Assembly: GCA_963836015.1 (NCBI GenBank)
Contig: CAWIIF010000008.1
Location: forward strand, 1-64,000
Source: CAWCDJ01 sp963836015
GTDB taxonomy: Bacteria; Acidobacteriota; Terriglobia; Bryobacterales; Bryobacteraceae
DNA length: 64,000 bases
Direction of reading: 5' to 3'
Shown: one piece after another, positions 49,743-60,566 of the stretch
Layout of the letters: every line of letters starts with the position of its first letter
Position numbering within the stretch: the first letter of the stretch is position 1
Position numbers and translations under genes: made by a program
The notes under the pieces: model-generated
Database searches by the model: none
Told to the model about the DNA's origin: nothing
Seen by the model: the letters and a program-made list of their open reading frames with translations, nothing else

Positions 49743-52194
49743 GTGCGCGGAATAGTTCAGGACCTTCGGTATGCAGTTCGCGTCTCTCTCAAGAGCCCGG
49801 CATTTACCCTGGTGGCGGTGCTCACGCTGGCGATCGGGATTGCGGCCAATACCACCGTCTTCAGCTGGATCGACGGTGTGCTGCTGCGCCCGATCCCGGG
49901 AGTGGCGGACGCGAGCTCGCTGGCCTCTTTCGAGACGCTGACGCCGAGCCGCGAGTATGTAACCACCTCGTACGAAGATTACCGCGACTACCGCGCACAC
50001 CTGACCCTGCTGGATGGCCTGGCGGTGGCCCAGCCGCGGGCGTTGAGCCTGGGCGATGGCGAGCGCGTCGAACGGGTGTGGGGTGAGCTGGTTTCGGGCA
50101 ACTACTTCGCAGTGCTTGGGGTGAAGCCTGTGCTGGGCCGCGTCTTTTCGCCGGACGAATACGGCGACCGCCAGGGCGGATACCCGGTGGCGGTCCTGAG
50201 CTATGGCTTGTGGCAGCGGCAGTTCTACGGCGACCGCGGAGTCATCGGCCGCACGATCCGCGTGAATCGCCAGCAATTTTCGGTGATCGGAGTGGCGCCC
50301 CAGGAATTCCGCGGCATCATACCGGGCCTGGCCTTCGAGATCTGGGTTCCGGCCATGATGGGGACTCAGCTCAACCTGATGCCGGACTGGATGATGAAAG
50401 ACCGCCAGACGCGCAGCTTTCTCGCGATCGCCCGGCTGAAGCCGGGAGTTACGATAGCGCGGGCTCAGGGCGGAGATCGCCGCGGTCGCCGGGGAACTGG
50501 GGAAAGCGTATCCCAATACCAACAAGGGAATCAGCGCCACGGTGCTTCCGCTCTGGCAGGGTCACTTCGGAACGCAGAGCATTCTGCTCTGGCCGCTGCA
50601 GATTCTGATGGCCGTTTGCGGGCTAGTGCTGCTGATCGTGTGCGCCAACGTCGCGAATCTTTTGCTGGCGCGGTCCACGGCCCGGAGCAAAGAGTTCGGC
50701 CTGCGGATGGCGCTCGGTGCGCCGCGCTTTCGACTGGCGCGGCAGTTGCTGACGGAGAGCCTCTTGCTGGCGGTGGCGGGAGCCGCGATCGCCATTCCCC
50801 TGGCCCTGTGGATGAGCGATGCCCTGGGGTACATGCTGCCGCCGACTGCGTTTCCGATCGTCCTGCACATCCGCATGAATGCCGACATCCTGCTGTTCAC
50901 CACGCTGGCCTGCGTGGCGGCTTGCGTGCTCTCGGGGCTGGCGCCGGCCTGGCAGACGGGGCGGACGGACCTGAGCCGCACGCTTGCCGAGGGAGGCCGC
51001 AGCGGCAGTTCGGGGGCGGCCTCGCAGAGGATGCGCGGATTGCTCGTGGCATCCGAAGTGGCGCTCGCGCTGGTGGCGATTGTCGGGGCCGGGCTGTTCG
51101 CCCGCAGTTTCGAAGTAGCGCGCAAGATCAACCCGGGCTTCGAGCCGCAGCACGTGCTGGTGTCGCGCCTCTACCTGGCGACGGCCGGATACTCGGTCCC
51201 GGACCGCAGGCTGTTTTGCCAGCGGCTGCGCGACCGGCTGGTGTCGCAGCCCGGAGTGACCGGCGCGACTTATGCCGACGCGGTGCCGTTGGGCTTCGAC
51301 GCAGGCCCCTGGGAAGATCTGCAGATCGAAGGATACGTACCCGGGCCGGCCGAAAACATGAAGATCTACCGCAACGTGGTGGCGCCGGGCTATTTCGACC
51401 TGATGCACATTCGTTTGCAGCAGGGCCGCGATTTCACCGAGCAGGACGATCTAAAATCCAATCCGGTGATGATCGTGAGCCAGGCGTTCGTTCGGCGCTT
51501 CATCCGCGACGGAAACGCTGTCGGGCGGCGGGTGCACGGGTGGGGCAAGTGGTTTACGGTGGTCGGAGTGGCGGCGGACAGTAAGTATCACGCCATGAAC
51601 GAGCGACCCCAGCCCTATTTTTATGTGCCGTTCCGCCAGGTGTACCGCGCGGATCTCGAGATTGCGTTCTATCTGAAGGTGGCCGGCGATCCGGTGCGCG
51701 CGGTGGGTCTGCTGCGCCGCGAGGTGACAGCGATGGATCCGGCGGTGGGTGTGTTCGATGCCATGCCATTGACCGAGTTCATCGGGGCGTCGCTATTCCC
51801 GCAGAAGGTGGCTGCCTCGCTCCTGGGGGTGCTCGGCCTGATCGCGCTGGTGATGGCGGCGGCTGGCCTCTATAGCGTGATGGCGTATGCGATCACGCAG
51901 CGAACCCAGGAGATCGGTATCCGTATGGCGCTGGGTGCCAAGTCGCGCGACGTGCTGCTGATGGTGCTGCGGCAGGGCATGTTGATGACGTTATTCGGCC
52001 TGACGATCGGGACGGCCGCGGCGCTCGCGGTGACGCGCGTGGTCTCGGGCGCGCTGGTGGACGTGAGCGCGACCGACCCCGCGGTCTTCGCCGGCGCCGC
52101 CCTCTTCCTGGCGGCGATCGCGGCGGTCGCCTGCTACGTTCCCGCGCGGCGGGCGATGCGCATCGATCCGAACGTGGCGCTGCGCTGGCAATAG
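49743..52194 (+). pseudogene. ADOP-type MacB/FtsX permease, frameshifted
   Basis: A full-length ADOP permease in two frames. The 5' part (to about 50478) has the first membrane helix (SPAFTLVAVLTLAIGIAANTTVF) and MacB-like periplasmic domain. The rest continues one frame over from about 50479 (AEIAAVAGELGKAYPNTNKG, then VCANVANLLLARSTARSKEFGLRMALGA) to the end PARRAMRIDPNVALRWQ. An extra G in CAGGGCGGAG near 50467-50469 explains the break. The start GTG 49743 is preceded by AGGAGG at ideal spacing. As written it would make a truncated protein; a sequence error is possible. Confidence 0.85.
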
Positions 52195-52201
52195 AGGCGG
52201 T

Positions 52202-53047
52202 CTACTTCGCGCGGTCCTCGCGGAAGAAGCCGTTGAGCTCGGCGAAGGGCGTCAATCCCTCGAAGCCGCCGAAGCTGCCCTCTTCCGCGAGTTCTTTCGC
52301 GGCGCGGATGAAGCCGGTCCACGCGGCGCGGGCCAGCGCGGAGCCCACGCTCACGCGGCGCACCCCCATCTCGGCGAGATCGGCCATGCGGAGCCCGGTG
52401 TGGGAGCTCATCAGGATGTTCACCGGCTTCGGCCCCGCGGCCGATACGATGGCGCCGATCTCGGAGCGGGTATGCGGGCCGGGAGCGTACAGCACGTCCG
52501 CGCCGGCCTCGGCGTAGGCTTCCAGGCGGCGCAGCGATTCCTTCAACGGGTCGGGGTGTCCCACCAGGTAGCACTCGGCGCGAGCTGTCAGCAGCACGCC
52601 CGGGGCAACCGCGTCGATGGCGGCCCGCGAGGCGCGAATGCGGTCCACGGCTAACGGCAGGTCGTAAAGCGGATGGCCGGGATCGCCGGTGGAATCCTCG
52701 ATCGACAGCCCCGCGACTCCCGTCCCGACGCACCGGCGGACGCTCTCCGCCACCTCCTCCGGCTGGTCCGCGTAGCCCGCCTGGAAGTCCGCGTTGACCG
52801 GCAGATCCACGGCCGCTACGATCTCCGCGATGTGGGCGAGCATCATCTCGCGCGAAACCGCACCGTCCGTGTCGGGCAGCCCGCGCGAAAAAGCGAAGCC
52901 GGAGCTGGTGGTGGCCAGCGCGCGAAACCCCAGGTGCCGCAGGTAGCGGGCCGAGCCGTTGTCCCAGGGGTTGGGGATCGCGAAGCAGCCGCTCTCGTGG
53001 AGTTTGCGGAATGCCGCGCGGCGCGGCTCGAAATCGGAGGTCGCCAT
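52202..53047 (-). CDS. Isocitrate lyase/PEP mutase-superfamily protein
   Basis: 281 residues with the PEP-mutase TIM barrel: LHESGCFAIPNPWDNGSARYL, TTSSGFAFSRGLPDTDG, LPVNADFQAGYAD (Mg-binding Asp), GVAGLSIEDSTGD, LLTARAECYLVG and the C-terminal RVSVGSALARAAW. The KKCGH motif of true isocitrate lyases is absent, so it belongs to the broader oxaloacetase/PEP-mutase-like group; the substrate is unknown. Convergent with the frameshifted permease, divergent from the M28 peptidase. Confidence 0.88.
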   Translation of the reverse strand: MATSDFEPRRAAFRKLHESGCFAIPNPWDNGSARYLRHLGFRALATTSSGFAFSRGLPDTDGAVSREMMLAHIAEIVAAVDLPVNADFQAGYADQPEEVAESVRRCVGTGVAGLSIEDSTGDPGHPLYDLPLAVDRIRASRAAIDAVAPGVLLTARAECYLVGHPDPLKESLRRLEAYAEAGADVLYAPGPHTRSEIGAIVSAAGPKPVNILMSSHTGLRMADLAEMGVRRVSVGSALARAAWTGFIRAAKELAEEGSFGGFEGLTPFAELNGFFREDRAK

Positions 53048-53087
53048 GCGGGGAGCTTATCACGGAAGATCGTCCTATACTGCAAGA

Positions 53088-54719
53088 ATGCGAACCGCCA
53101 TTCTTCTTCTTTTGTTCGCGCTGCCGGGCCTGGCCCAGGAGCGCGTCGACCTGGGAGTCGTCGACCGGATCAAAACGGAGGCCTTCGACCACTCCAAGGT
53201 GATGGACCATCTGTACCAGATGACCGAGGTGCACGGGCCGCGCCTCACCTGGTCCACCGGCTACCAGGACGCCGCCAACTGGGCGGAGAGCGAGCTCAAG
53301 GGTATGGGCCTGGAAAACGTTCACCTGGAGAAGTGGGCGCCCGGCGGGCGCAACTGGATGCTGCATCAATCCTCGGTGGAGCTGTTGGAGCCGCGCTACC
53401 AGGAGCTGACCGCGGTGCCGCTGGCGTGGAGCGCATCCACCAAGGGCCCGGTGACCGGCGAGCTGGTGCTGGCGCCGTTTCGCGCCTCTTTTCGCGACGG
53501 CCCGAAGAAGTACGCCGAAGCGATGAAGGCCTACCAGGCGGCGTGGACCGGCAAACTGCGCGGCAAGATCGTCCTGCTCAGTGCGCCGCGCGCTCCGGAG
53601 CCCCAGACCAAGCCGCAGTTCCGCCGCTACACCGCGGCCGAGCTCGCCGAGATGGTGAATGCGCCGGAGCCCGCCGCGAAGGTGACGGCCAAGAGTCTCG
53701 ACGAGCTGGAGTGGCCCGAGAGCCCCGAGGATTTCGGCAAGTTCTTTGCGAGCCTGCCGAACTCCCTGATGGAGCAGTTGTACGATCTTTACGACGGGGC
53801 CGTGGCCGAACGCGCCCGCTTCCTGGCCAAGGAAGGCGCGGCGGGCGTCCTGCTGGAAGACCAGCGCGCCCATGAAGGCATGCTGGCCGCCGAAGCAGCC
53901 GGCAGCTTCAAGAGCGCCGACACCCTGGCGCCGCCCACCTTCGTCGTCACCGCCGAGCAGTACGACCGGATCGCGCGGTCGGTCGAAAAGAAACTGCCGG
54001 TCCAGGTGCGGCTAAACCTGCAGGCGGCGATCTCCGACAAAGACTCTGACGGGATGAACATCATCGCCGAGATTCCGGGCGGCGCGAAGAAGGATGAGGT
54101 GGTGATGATCGGCGGGCATTTCGACTCCTGGCATTCCGGCACCGGCGCCACCGATAACGGGGCCGGCAGCGCCGTGATGATGGAGGTGATGCGGATCCTC
54201 TCGACGCTCCACCTGAAGCTCGACCGCACCGTGCGCATCGCGCTGTGGGGCGGGGAAGAGGAGGGGCTCTTCGGTTCGCGCGCTTATGTGAAGGAGCACT
54301 TCGCCGATCCGCAGACCATGAAGACGACGGCCGAGCACGCCAAACTCTCCGGCTACTTCAACCTGGATAACGGCAGCGGCAAGATCCGCGGCGTCTACCT
54401 GCAGGGGAACGACGCCATGCGCCCGGTATTCGAATCGTGGCTGGCGCCCTTCCGCGATCTCGGCGTGACTACTGTGTCGATCCGCAACACCGGCGGCACG
54501 GACCACCTTTCATTCGACGCCGTGGGCCTGCCCGGCTTCCAGTTCATCCAGGACCCGCTGGATTACGGTGCGATCACGCACCACTCCGACATGGACACAT
54601 ACGACCACGCCATTGCCGCCGACCTGATGCAGGCCTCGGCCGTGATCGCGACGCTGGTTTACGAAACCGCCAACCGCGCCGAGATGCTGCCGCGTCGGCC
54701 ACTGCCGAAGGCGGAATAG
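53088..54719 (+). CDS. Exported M28-family zinc aminopeptidase
   Basis: About 543 residues. A signal peptide (AILLLLFALPGLAQ), a protease-associated insert, and an M28 catalytic domain with the dinuclear zinc site: His/Asp in IGGHFDSWHSGTGATDNGAGS, Glu-Glu in ALWGGEEEGLFGS, Asp in YFNLDNGSG and His in AITHHSDMDTYDH. It cleaves N-terminal residues from peptides outside the cytosol. ATG 53088 begins the signal peptide; the frame is open for 43 more codons over the divergent neighbour. Confidence 0.93.
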   Translation: MRTAILLLLFALPGLAQERVDLGVVDRIKTEAFDHSKVMDHLYQMTEVHGPRLTWSTGYQDAANWAESELKGMGLENVHLEKWAPGGRNWMLHQSSVELLEPRYQELTAVPLAWSASTKGPVTGELVLAPFRASFRDGPKKYAEAMKAYQAAWTGKLRGKIVLLSAPRAPEPQTKPQFRRYTAAELAEMVNAPEPAAKVTAKSLDELEWPESPEDFGKFFASLPNSLMEQLYDLYDGAVAERARFLAKEGAAGVLLEDQRAHEGMLAAEAAGSFKSADTLAPPTFVVTAEQYDRIARSVEKKLPVQVRLNLQAAISDKDSDGMNIIAEIPGGAKKDEVVMIGGHFDSWHSGTGATDNGAGSAVMMEVMRILSTLHLKLDRTVRIALWGGEEEGLFGSRAYVKEHFADPQTMKTTAEHAKLSGYFNLDNGSGKIRGVYLQGNDAMRPVFESWLAPFRDLGVTTVSIRNTGGTDHLSFDAVGLPGFQFIQDPLDYGAITHHSDMDTYDHAIAADLMQASAVIATLVYETANRAEMLPRRPLPKAE

Positions 54720-54966
54720 GGGGAGAAATAATTTATGCGGTCGGGACTGTAATCCGGCCAATTGAAAAGAACTCGCCGGTGCCGAACGCGAAAGAGAAGT
54801 ACGGGATGTTTGTGGTTGGGCTGGAGATACCAAAGAATTGCCGTTGACACTGTCGTCATAAGGGTCCGTTTGGCCTGCGTATCGTCACCGGGCCCCAGGG
54901 GGCCTCGGACGCGCGCCGGCGCCGGCAAAAACGGAACCATGGGCCTCTTTCTTCGTATATCTCTGT
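54720..54966. other. Intergenic region before ADOP permease
   Basis: About 250 bases. A TTGACA occurs at 54844-54849 but no matching -10 box follows at normal spacing. No gene or RNA was recognised. Confidence 0.35.
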
Positions 54967-57435
54967 ATGAGATTGGCGGCCGACCTCCGCTTTGCCATCC
55001 GGACCCTGGCGAAGTCTCCCAGCTTCGCGCTCATATCCATCGTTTCGCTCGCCCTGGGCATCGGGGCCAACACCGCGATGTTCAGCTATGTCGATGCGGT
55101 ACTGCTCCGTCCGCTGCCGGTTCCGGATTCGGGCAGGATTGTCGAGGTCGATTCGACCGCGCCCGGCACGCGACTGGGGCGCTTGTCCTATCCCGATTAC
55201 GTCGACCTGCGCGATCGCACGAAAACGCTCCAGGCTCTGGCCTGTTATGACTTCTTTCTCGGCGGAATCGCCGCCCACGCGAACCAGCTTCCGAAGTACA
55301 GCCTCAACGCCGGCGTGAGCGGGAATTTCTTCAGCGGATTGGGTATCCGGCCATTGCTCGGCCGCGGCTTTCGCGCCGACGAAGACTCCGTCGCGGGCCG
55401 GAATCCGGTGGCGGTCATCAGCTATCACATGTGGGACCGCGAGTACGCGCGCGACCGCTCGGTCCTTGGAAAACGAATTCGCGTGAACGGCTCCGACTTC
55501 ACGGTCATCGGCGTCGCACCGGAGAATTTCACGGGGCCGCAGGCGTTTATCAATCCCGACATCTATATACCGATGCACGCGTACCAGCAGGCGGTTCCCG
55601 GCGCGAGCGCCGACTATCTCACCTCGCGGAAGAATCGGAGCGCGGTGTTGTTGGGCCGCCTCAGGCCGGGCGTCAGCGCCGCCGAAACGCAGTCCGAACT
55701 GCGGACCATCGCGGCAGGCCTCGCGGCGCAGTACCCCGAGGCGAACCGCGGCCGCACGGTCACGGTGCTGGGCTACGTACGCGCGCGCTTCGAAAGCGAT
55801 CCCATCGATGGCGCCTTGGCGCTCACACTGCTTGGAATCACCGGCCTCGTCCTGCTGATCGCCTGCGCCAATGTGGCGAACCTGTCGCTCGGACGTGGAG
55901 CGGCCCGCGCGAAGGAGATCGCGATTCGCATGGCGATCGGCGCCTCGCGAGGCGCGCTGGTGCGGCAGCTTCTTACCGAAAGCCTTCTGCTGGCCGCGGC
56001 CGGAGGGCTTGCGGGAATTGGGCTCGGCTACCTGGGCGTGAGGTTTCTGGGGTCGATTCCGATCCCGTCCGACTTCCCGGTCTCCCTGGGCACCCAGATG
56101 GATATGCGGCTGCTCGCGTTCAGCCTGGTTGTTTCGCTGGCGACGGGCGTCGCTTTTGGATTGGTGCCGGCATTGCGTGCCACGCGGGGAAGTCTCGCAA
56201 CGAGCATCAAAGCCGGCGACAGCGGTCCGGCGCGAATCTCGATCCTGCGGGGGCTGGTGACCGGGCGGAACGTTCTGGTTACCGCGCAACTCGCATTATC
56301 GGTCATCCTCCTGGCGATTTCGGCCGACTGCATCCGCGGATTTCAGGCCGCATGGCGAGTCGATCCGGGCTTCCGCGTGGATCATACCCTCTTCTTCTCC
56401 CTCGATACGAACATCCAGCGGTACGACGAAGCCAGGACGCGTGACTTCTATAAGAAGCTGACCGACCGGCTCCGCGAGACGAGCGGTGTGAGCGAGGTAT
56501 CGATGTCCTCCTCGATTCCTTTCAGCACCGGACAGGCGACGCGCAAGTATCTCGCGGAAGGCGCGCAGCCGCGCACGTCCGGGGATGCGCCGTCCGCGTT
56601 CTCGTACAAGGTGGATGAGCACTTCTTCCCGCTGATGGAGACGAAGATCCTTCGCGGGCGCGCCTTCGATTCGCGCGATACGGCAAAATCCCCGCGAGTC
56701 GCCGTAATCAATGAACACCTCGCCGACAAGTTGTTCGGCAAGCAGGATCCCGTGGGCCGGCGTTTTCGGCTGGACTCCGCCGACGGTCCCGAAGTCGAAG
56801 TCGTGGGCGTCGCGAAACAGGGAATCTATACCTACTGGGCAGAGCCCGCGACGGAAGCGGTCTGGACTCCGTTCTCCCAGGATTACAGCTCCCAGATGTA
56901 CGTCGAGATGCGCACGGCGGCCGATCCTGGGTCCTTCGCCGCCATTGTGCGCGAACAGGTTCGCGCGCTCGATCCCGACATGCCGATCTTCCGGATCAGC
57001 AGCATGGCGGCGTTCTTCCACGATCGCGCGATGTTGGGGCCGAGGCTGATCGCGCAGATCGTGACCGCCACCGGAGTGATGGGCTTGTTGATGGCGGTGA
57101 TCGGGCTATACGGAGTCGTGGCCTACGCCGTCAGCCGGCGGACGCGCGAGATCGGAATCAGGCTTGCCGTCGGCGCCACGCCCGCTCGCGTCACGCGCAT
57201 GGTGCTGAACCAGGGCGCCGTATTCACCATCGCAGGGCTGGCGATCGGACTGGCGGTAACCATCCCGATTGCGCGCAGCATCGTTCCCAACTTTGTGGTC
57301 GGCACCGATCCCTTGGGCGCAATCGTTTTGCTCGAGGTTCCGGCGGTACTCGCCGCGGCCATGATGGCCGCCTGCTGGATTCCGGCCCGCCGCGCCGCGA
57401 AGGTGGATCCGACGCGGGCGCTCCGCCAGGAATAG
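54967..57435 (+). CDS. ADOP-type MacB/FtsX permease
   Basis: 822 residues, intact. Layout is as in the family: helix 1 (SPSFALISIVSLALGIGANTAMFSY), a MacB-like periplasmic domain (YPDYVDLRD, NFFSGLGIRPLLGRGF, AVISYHMWDRE), a central FtsX unit (LIACANVANLSLGRGAARAKEIAIRMAIGAS), a second periplasmic domain and a C-terminal FtsX unit (GVVAYAVSRRTREIGIRLAVGA) ending PARRAAKVDPTRALRQE. No ABC ATPase is encoded beside it. It is convergent with the PadR-linked permease. The SD is weak. Confidence 0.92.
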   Translation: MRLAADLRFAIRTLAKSPSFALISIVSLALGIGANTAMFSYVDAVLLRPLPVPDSGRIVEVDSTAPGTRLGRLSYPDYVDLRDRTKTLQALACYDFFLGGIAAHANQLPKYSLNAGVSGNFFSGLGIRPLLGRGFRADEDSVAGRNPVAVISYHMWDREYARDRSVLGKRIRVNGSDFTVIGVAPENFTGPQAFINPDIYIPMHAYQQAVPGASADYLTSRKNRSAVLLGRLRPGVSAAETQSELRTIAAGLAAQYPEANRGRTVTVLGYVRARFESDPIDGALALTLLGITGLVLLIACANVANLSLGRGAARAKEIAIRMAIGASRGALVRQLLTESLLLAAAGGLAGIGLGYLGVRFLGSIPIPSDFPVSLGTQMDMRLLAFSLVVSLATGVAFGLVPALRATRGSLATSIKAGDSGPARISILRGLVTGRNVLVTAQLALSVILLAISADCIRGFQAAWRVDPGFRVDHTLFFSLDTNIQRYDEARTRDFYKKLTDRLRETSGVSEVSMSSSIPFSTGQATRKYLAEGAQPRTSGDAPSAFSYKVDEHFFPLMETKILRGRAFDSRDTAKSPRVAVINEHLADKLFGKQDPVGRRFRLDSADGPEVEVVGVAKQGIYTYWAEPATEAVWTPFSQDYSSQMYVEMRTAADPGSFAAIVREQVRALDPDMPIFRISSMAAFFHDRAMLGPRLIAQIVTATGVMGLLMAVIGLYGVVAYAVSRRTREIGIRLAVGATPARVTRMVLNQGAVFTIAGLAIGLAVTIPIARSIVPNFVVGTDPLGAIVLLEVPAVLAAAMMAACWIPARRAAKVDPTRALRQE

Positions 57436-57450
57436 CCCGGCAGGCCGGTG

Positions 57451-60127
57451 TCATTCATACCGAAGCGCGACGATCGGATCTACGTGGGACCCGCGCCGCG
57501 CCGGAATCAGGGAAGCCGCAATCGAGACGGCGATCAGGATTCCCGCCGCGGCAGCGTAGGTCAGCCCGTCGGTCGCATGAACGCCGAACAGCAGGCTGTC
57601 GAGGTATCGCGTCAAGGCATAGGCCCCCGCGGTTCCGGCCGCGACTCCCGCCGCGATCAACCAGCCGGCCTGTCGCAACACCAACGCCAGAATGTCCCGG
57701 GTATTGGCGCCCAGCGCCATCCGCAACCCGAGTTCCGAAGTCCGCTGGCTGACGGAATATGACAGCACACCGTAAATCCCAACCGCCGCCAGCGTCACGG
57801 CCAGCGCCGCGAACAGGACCAGCAGCAGCATCTGGAAGCGCCGCTGTGCCAGAGAGGCGTCGATGAGCTCGTCGAGCGTGCGAACGTCGGTCACCGGCTG
57901 ATCCTTGTCGAGGGCCCAGACCTGCTGCTGCACGGCCTTGACAACCTGCAGCGGATCGCCTTCCGTGCGCACCGCCAGATCTGACAGCCGCACCGGATAG
58001 AGGTCGGTCTGCGCCGCGCTGAGATAGATCTGGGGTGTGATCGCGGCTGCCTTGCCGTCGCGCCTGATGTCGTTTACGACTCCCACGATGGTGCACCATG
58101 GCGCGGTCGAACCCCGCCGCAATCGCCGGCCGATCGCTTCGTTACCGGGAAAGTAGGCCCGCGAGAAGGCCTGATTCACAACCGCCACATAGGGCTGCCC
58201 CGCGCGATCGTCCGGCGTCAACAGACGGCCCCGCAGCAGCGGAATCCCGAGCGTCTCGAAGTAGTCCGGGCTGACCGCCTGGGAATCCGCCGGCTTCATA
58301 TGGTCGGGATCGGAATCGGTCACGATTCCCGTACCCCATCCGCCGCGTAACGGAAGTTGATTTGCCACCCCGGCCGACCGCACGCCGGGAATCGCCCGCA
58401 CCCTCTCTTCCAACTGCTGGAAGAATTGCCAGCGCCGGTCCTGGTCCCGGTAACTGAGATTGGGGAGAGGGATGTTCATGGCCACGACGTGGTTCGGCTG
58501 AAAGCCGAGATCCACGCCCATCAGGTTGCCGAAGCTCTTCAGCAGCAGCCCCGCGCCCACCATCAGCACGAGCGACAACGCTACTTCCAAGACCGTAAGA
58601 GCCGTCCGCCAGCGAGCCTGCGATTGGACTGCCGAGGTTCTTGCCGGCCGCCTTCAGCGACTCCGCCGGCCTGGTGCGAGACGCCTGCCACGCAGGCGCC
58701 GTTCCGAACGCGATTCCCGTGACGGTCGCCAGCACCGCTGCCATGGCGAACACGCGCCAGTCCATTCCGGCTTCGGCCAGCCGCGGAATATCGGGCGGCG
58801 CGAGCCAGACCAACAGCCGCGTCATTTCCATTCCGAAAATCGACCCGCAGGCGCATCCCGCCGCTGCCAGCAGCAGGCCCTCCACCAGGCAGTGCCGAAC
58901 GATGCGGAACCGGCTGGCGCCCAGCGCGAACCGTACGCTGGTTTCATGCCGCCTCGATGCGGAGCGCACCAGCATCAGGTTCGCGACATTCACGCACGCA
59001 ATCAGCACAATCAGGAACGCGGCTCCCAAGAGGACCATCAGGGGCGTTTGCAGGCCGCGAATCACCTGGTCCTGCAGCGGCCCGACCGTAGCCCTGAGTC
59101 CTTTGTTCGACTCCGGAAAGCGCTGCGCCAGCTCCGCGGAGATCGCATCCATCTCGGCCTGTGCGCTCGCCATCGAAACGCCCCGCCTCAGCCTGCCCGC
59201 CACGTAGATCTCGTGATCGCCGTGATTCCCGAGCAATTCCGCCGGATATGCCGCGGCGGCATAAAACTCGATCGGGTGCGCAAGGCCGAACTGATTGGGC
59301 GATTGGAAGCCCGCCGGCAAGACCCCGACGACCTGGTACGAAACCGCATCGAGAGTCAGCTTCCGACCCAGGACGTGGGGGTCGCCGTTCAGGCGGTGCT
59401 GCCAGAACTCATACGAGATCACCACCACGGGATTCGCGCCCGGACGATCCTCTTCCGCCAGGATGCTCCGGCCCAACTCCGGCTCTACGCCCACCACCTG
59501 GAAGAAATTCGCGGTAACAGCTTGCCCCCAGAGCCTCTGCGCGCTTCCCAGGCCGGTGAGGTTCTTCAAGGAGAAGGCGAACCCCGCCAGCCCCTCGAAC
59601 GACCTGCTCTTTCGCCAGTCCATGAGATTCGCCGGCGCAACTCCTCCCCGCAAGCCTTGCGAGAATTTCACCGCTGCTCCCGAGGACCTGGGGGCGGAAC
59701 GGGGCCCTTCGATCCGCTGCTCCCACACCATCATCAGGCGATTGGGCTCGGGGTAGGGAAGGCGGCGAAGCATTACGCTGTTCACGATGCTGAACACCGC
59801 CGTGTTCATGCCCAGCCCCAGGCCCAGCGTCACCACCGCCGTCACCGCGAAGGAGGGCGTCTTCCACAACGTGCGAAGTGCGTGCCTGAGGTCCTGTGCC
59901 AGGCGTTCCCATGCCGTCCATCCCCACATTTCCTGATTCACCTCCTGTATACAGGTTCGGTTTCCGAATTGCTTCTGCGCAGCGTATGACGCGTCGCGCT
60001 CGCTCAATCCCTGCCGCTGCAGTTTGCGCGCGCGCAATTCCACGTGGAGCCGCATCTCCTCCTGTAACTCGGCGGCGAAACGATCGCGCCGGAACAGGTA
60101 GCCTAACCGCCTCAGGAATGCCCTCAT
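57451..60127 (-). pseudogene. ADOP-type permease of the PadR operon, frameshifted
   Basis: It starts with the ADOP N-terminal motif (FLRRLGYLFRRDRFAAELQEEMRLHVELRARKL) and runs through the first FtsX unit to RPAESLKAAGKNLGSPIAG. The frame then shifts near 58616 and continues as VLEVALSLVLMVGAGLLLKS to the end ARRGSHVDPIVALRYE. The span is one base over a multiple of three; removing one base near 58615-58617 gives A-G-R-W-R-T-A-L-T-V-L-E-V, the expected junction. It lies 12 nt after padR on the same strand, a standard PadR-ADOP operon. Confidence 0.87.
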
Positions 60128-60139
60128 GGCGCCTCCGCT

Positions 60140-60475
60140 CTAAGCCGGTTGGAGAATGCGCGCGATGGCCCGCGACACCCGCTCATACCGTTCCATCTCC
60201 AGATCCAGCTGTTTTCGTCCGGCCGCAGTCAGTTTGTAGTAGCGGGCGCGCCGGTTCTCTTCCGTCTTGCCCCATTCACCCTTCAGCCAGCCCTTGATGA
60301 GCATCCGCTGCAGGGCCGGATAGAGCGAGCCTTCCTCCACCTGAAGGACATCGTTGGACGTTTCCTGTATGGAGTCGGCGATTTCGAAACCGTGCATCTC
60401 GCCGCCCCGCGCCAGGGTGTTCAAGATGAGCATTTCGAGGGTCCCCGGAGGGATCTCCTCGCGTTGGCCGTTCAT
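60140..60475 (-). CDS. PadR-family transcriptional regulator
   Basis: 111 residues: a winged-helix PadR domain (PPGTLEMLILNTLARGGEMHGFEIADSIQE, VEEGSLYPALQRMLIKGWLKGEWGKTEENRRARYYKLTAAGRKQL) with a short C-terminal helix for dimerisation. PadR genes stand in front of many ADOP permease genes in acidobacteria and are thought to repress them. A palindrome overlaps its own promoter, suggesting autoregulation. Confidence 0.95.
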   Translation of the reverse strand: MNGQREEIPPGTLEMLILNTLARGGEMHGFEIADSIQETSNDVLQVEEGSLYPALQRMLIKGWLKGEWGKTEENRRARYYKLTAAGRKQLDLEMERYERVSRAIARILQPA

Positions 60476-60477
60476 GA

Positions 60478-60513
60478 CATAGACAGTCTATGCCAGAAGG
60501 GGCAGTTTGGCAA
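60478..60513 (-). promoter_or_regulatory. padR promoter with overlapping palindromic operator
   Basis: On the minus strand TTGCCA (60508-60513) and TAGACT (60485-60490) are 17 nt apart. The perfect palindrome CATAGAC-A-GTCTATG (60478-60492) covers the -10 box and ends 3 nt before the padR ATG. Confidence 0.6.
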
Positions 60514-60566
60514 GCTGTCTGTGATACGATTCTCCTCGAAGCTCGACCGGGCAAAGGAGAAGCATC

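Noticed and set aside
54767..54966. Small frames before the ADOP permease at 54967
   Set aside because: They lack ribosome-binding sites, motifs or balanced composition and look like chance openings.
57439..57451. CCGGCAGGCCGG between two convergent permease genes as a terminator
   Set aside because: The loop would be two bases and no T-tract follows, so it cannot be supported as a hairpin terminator.
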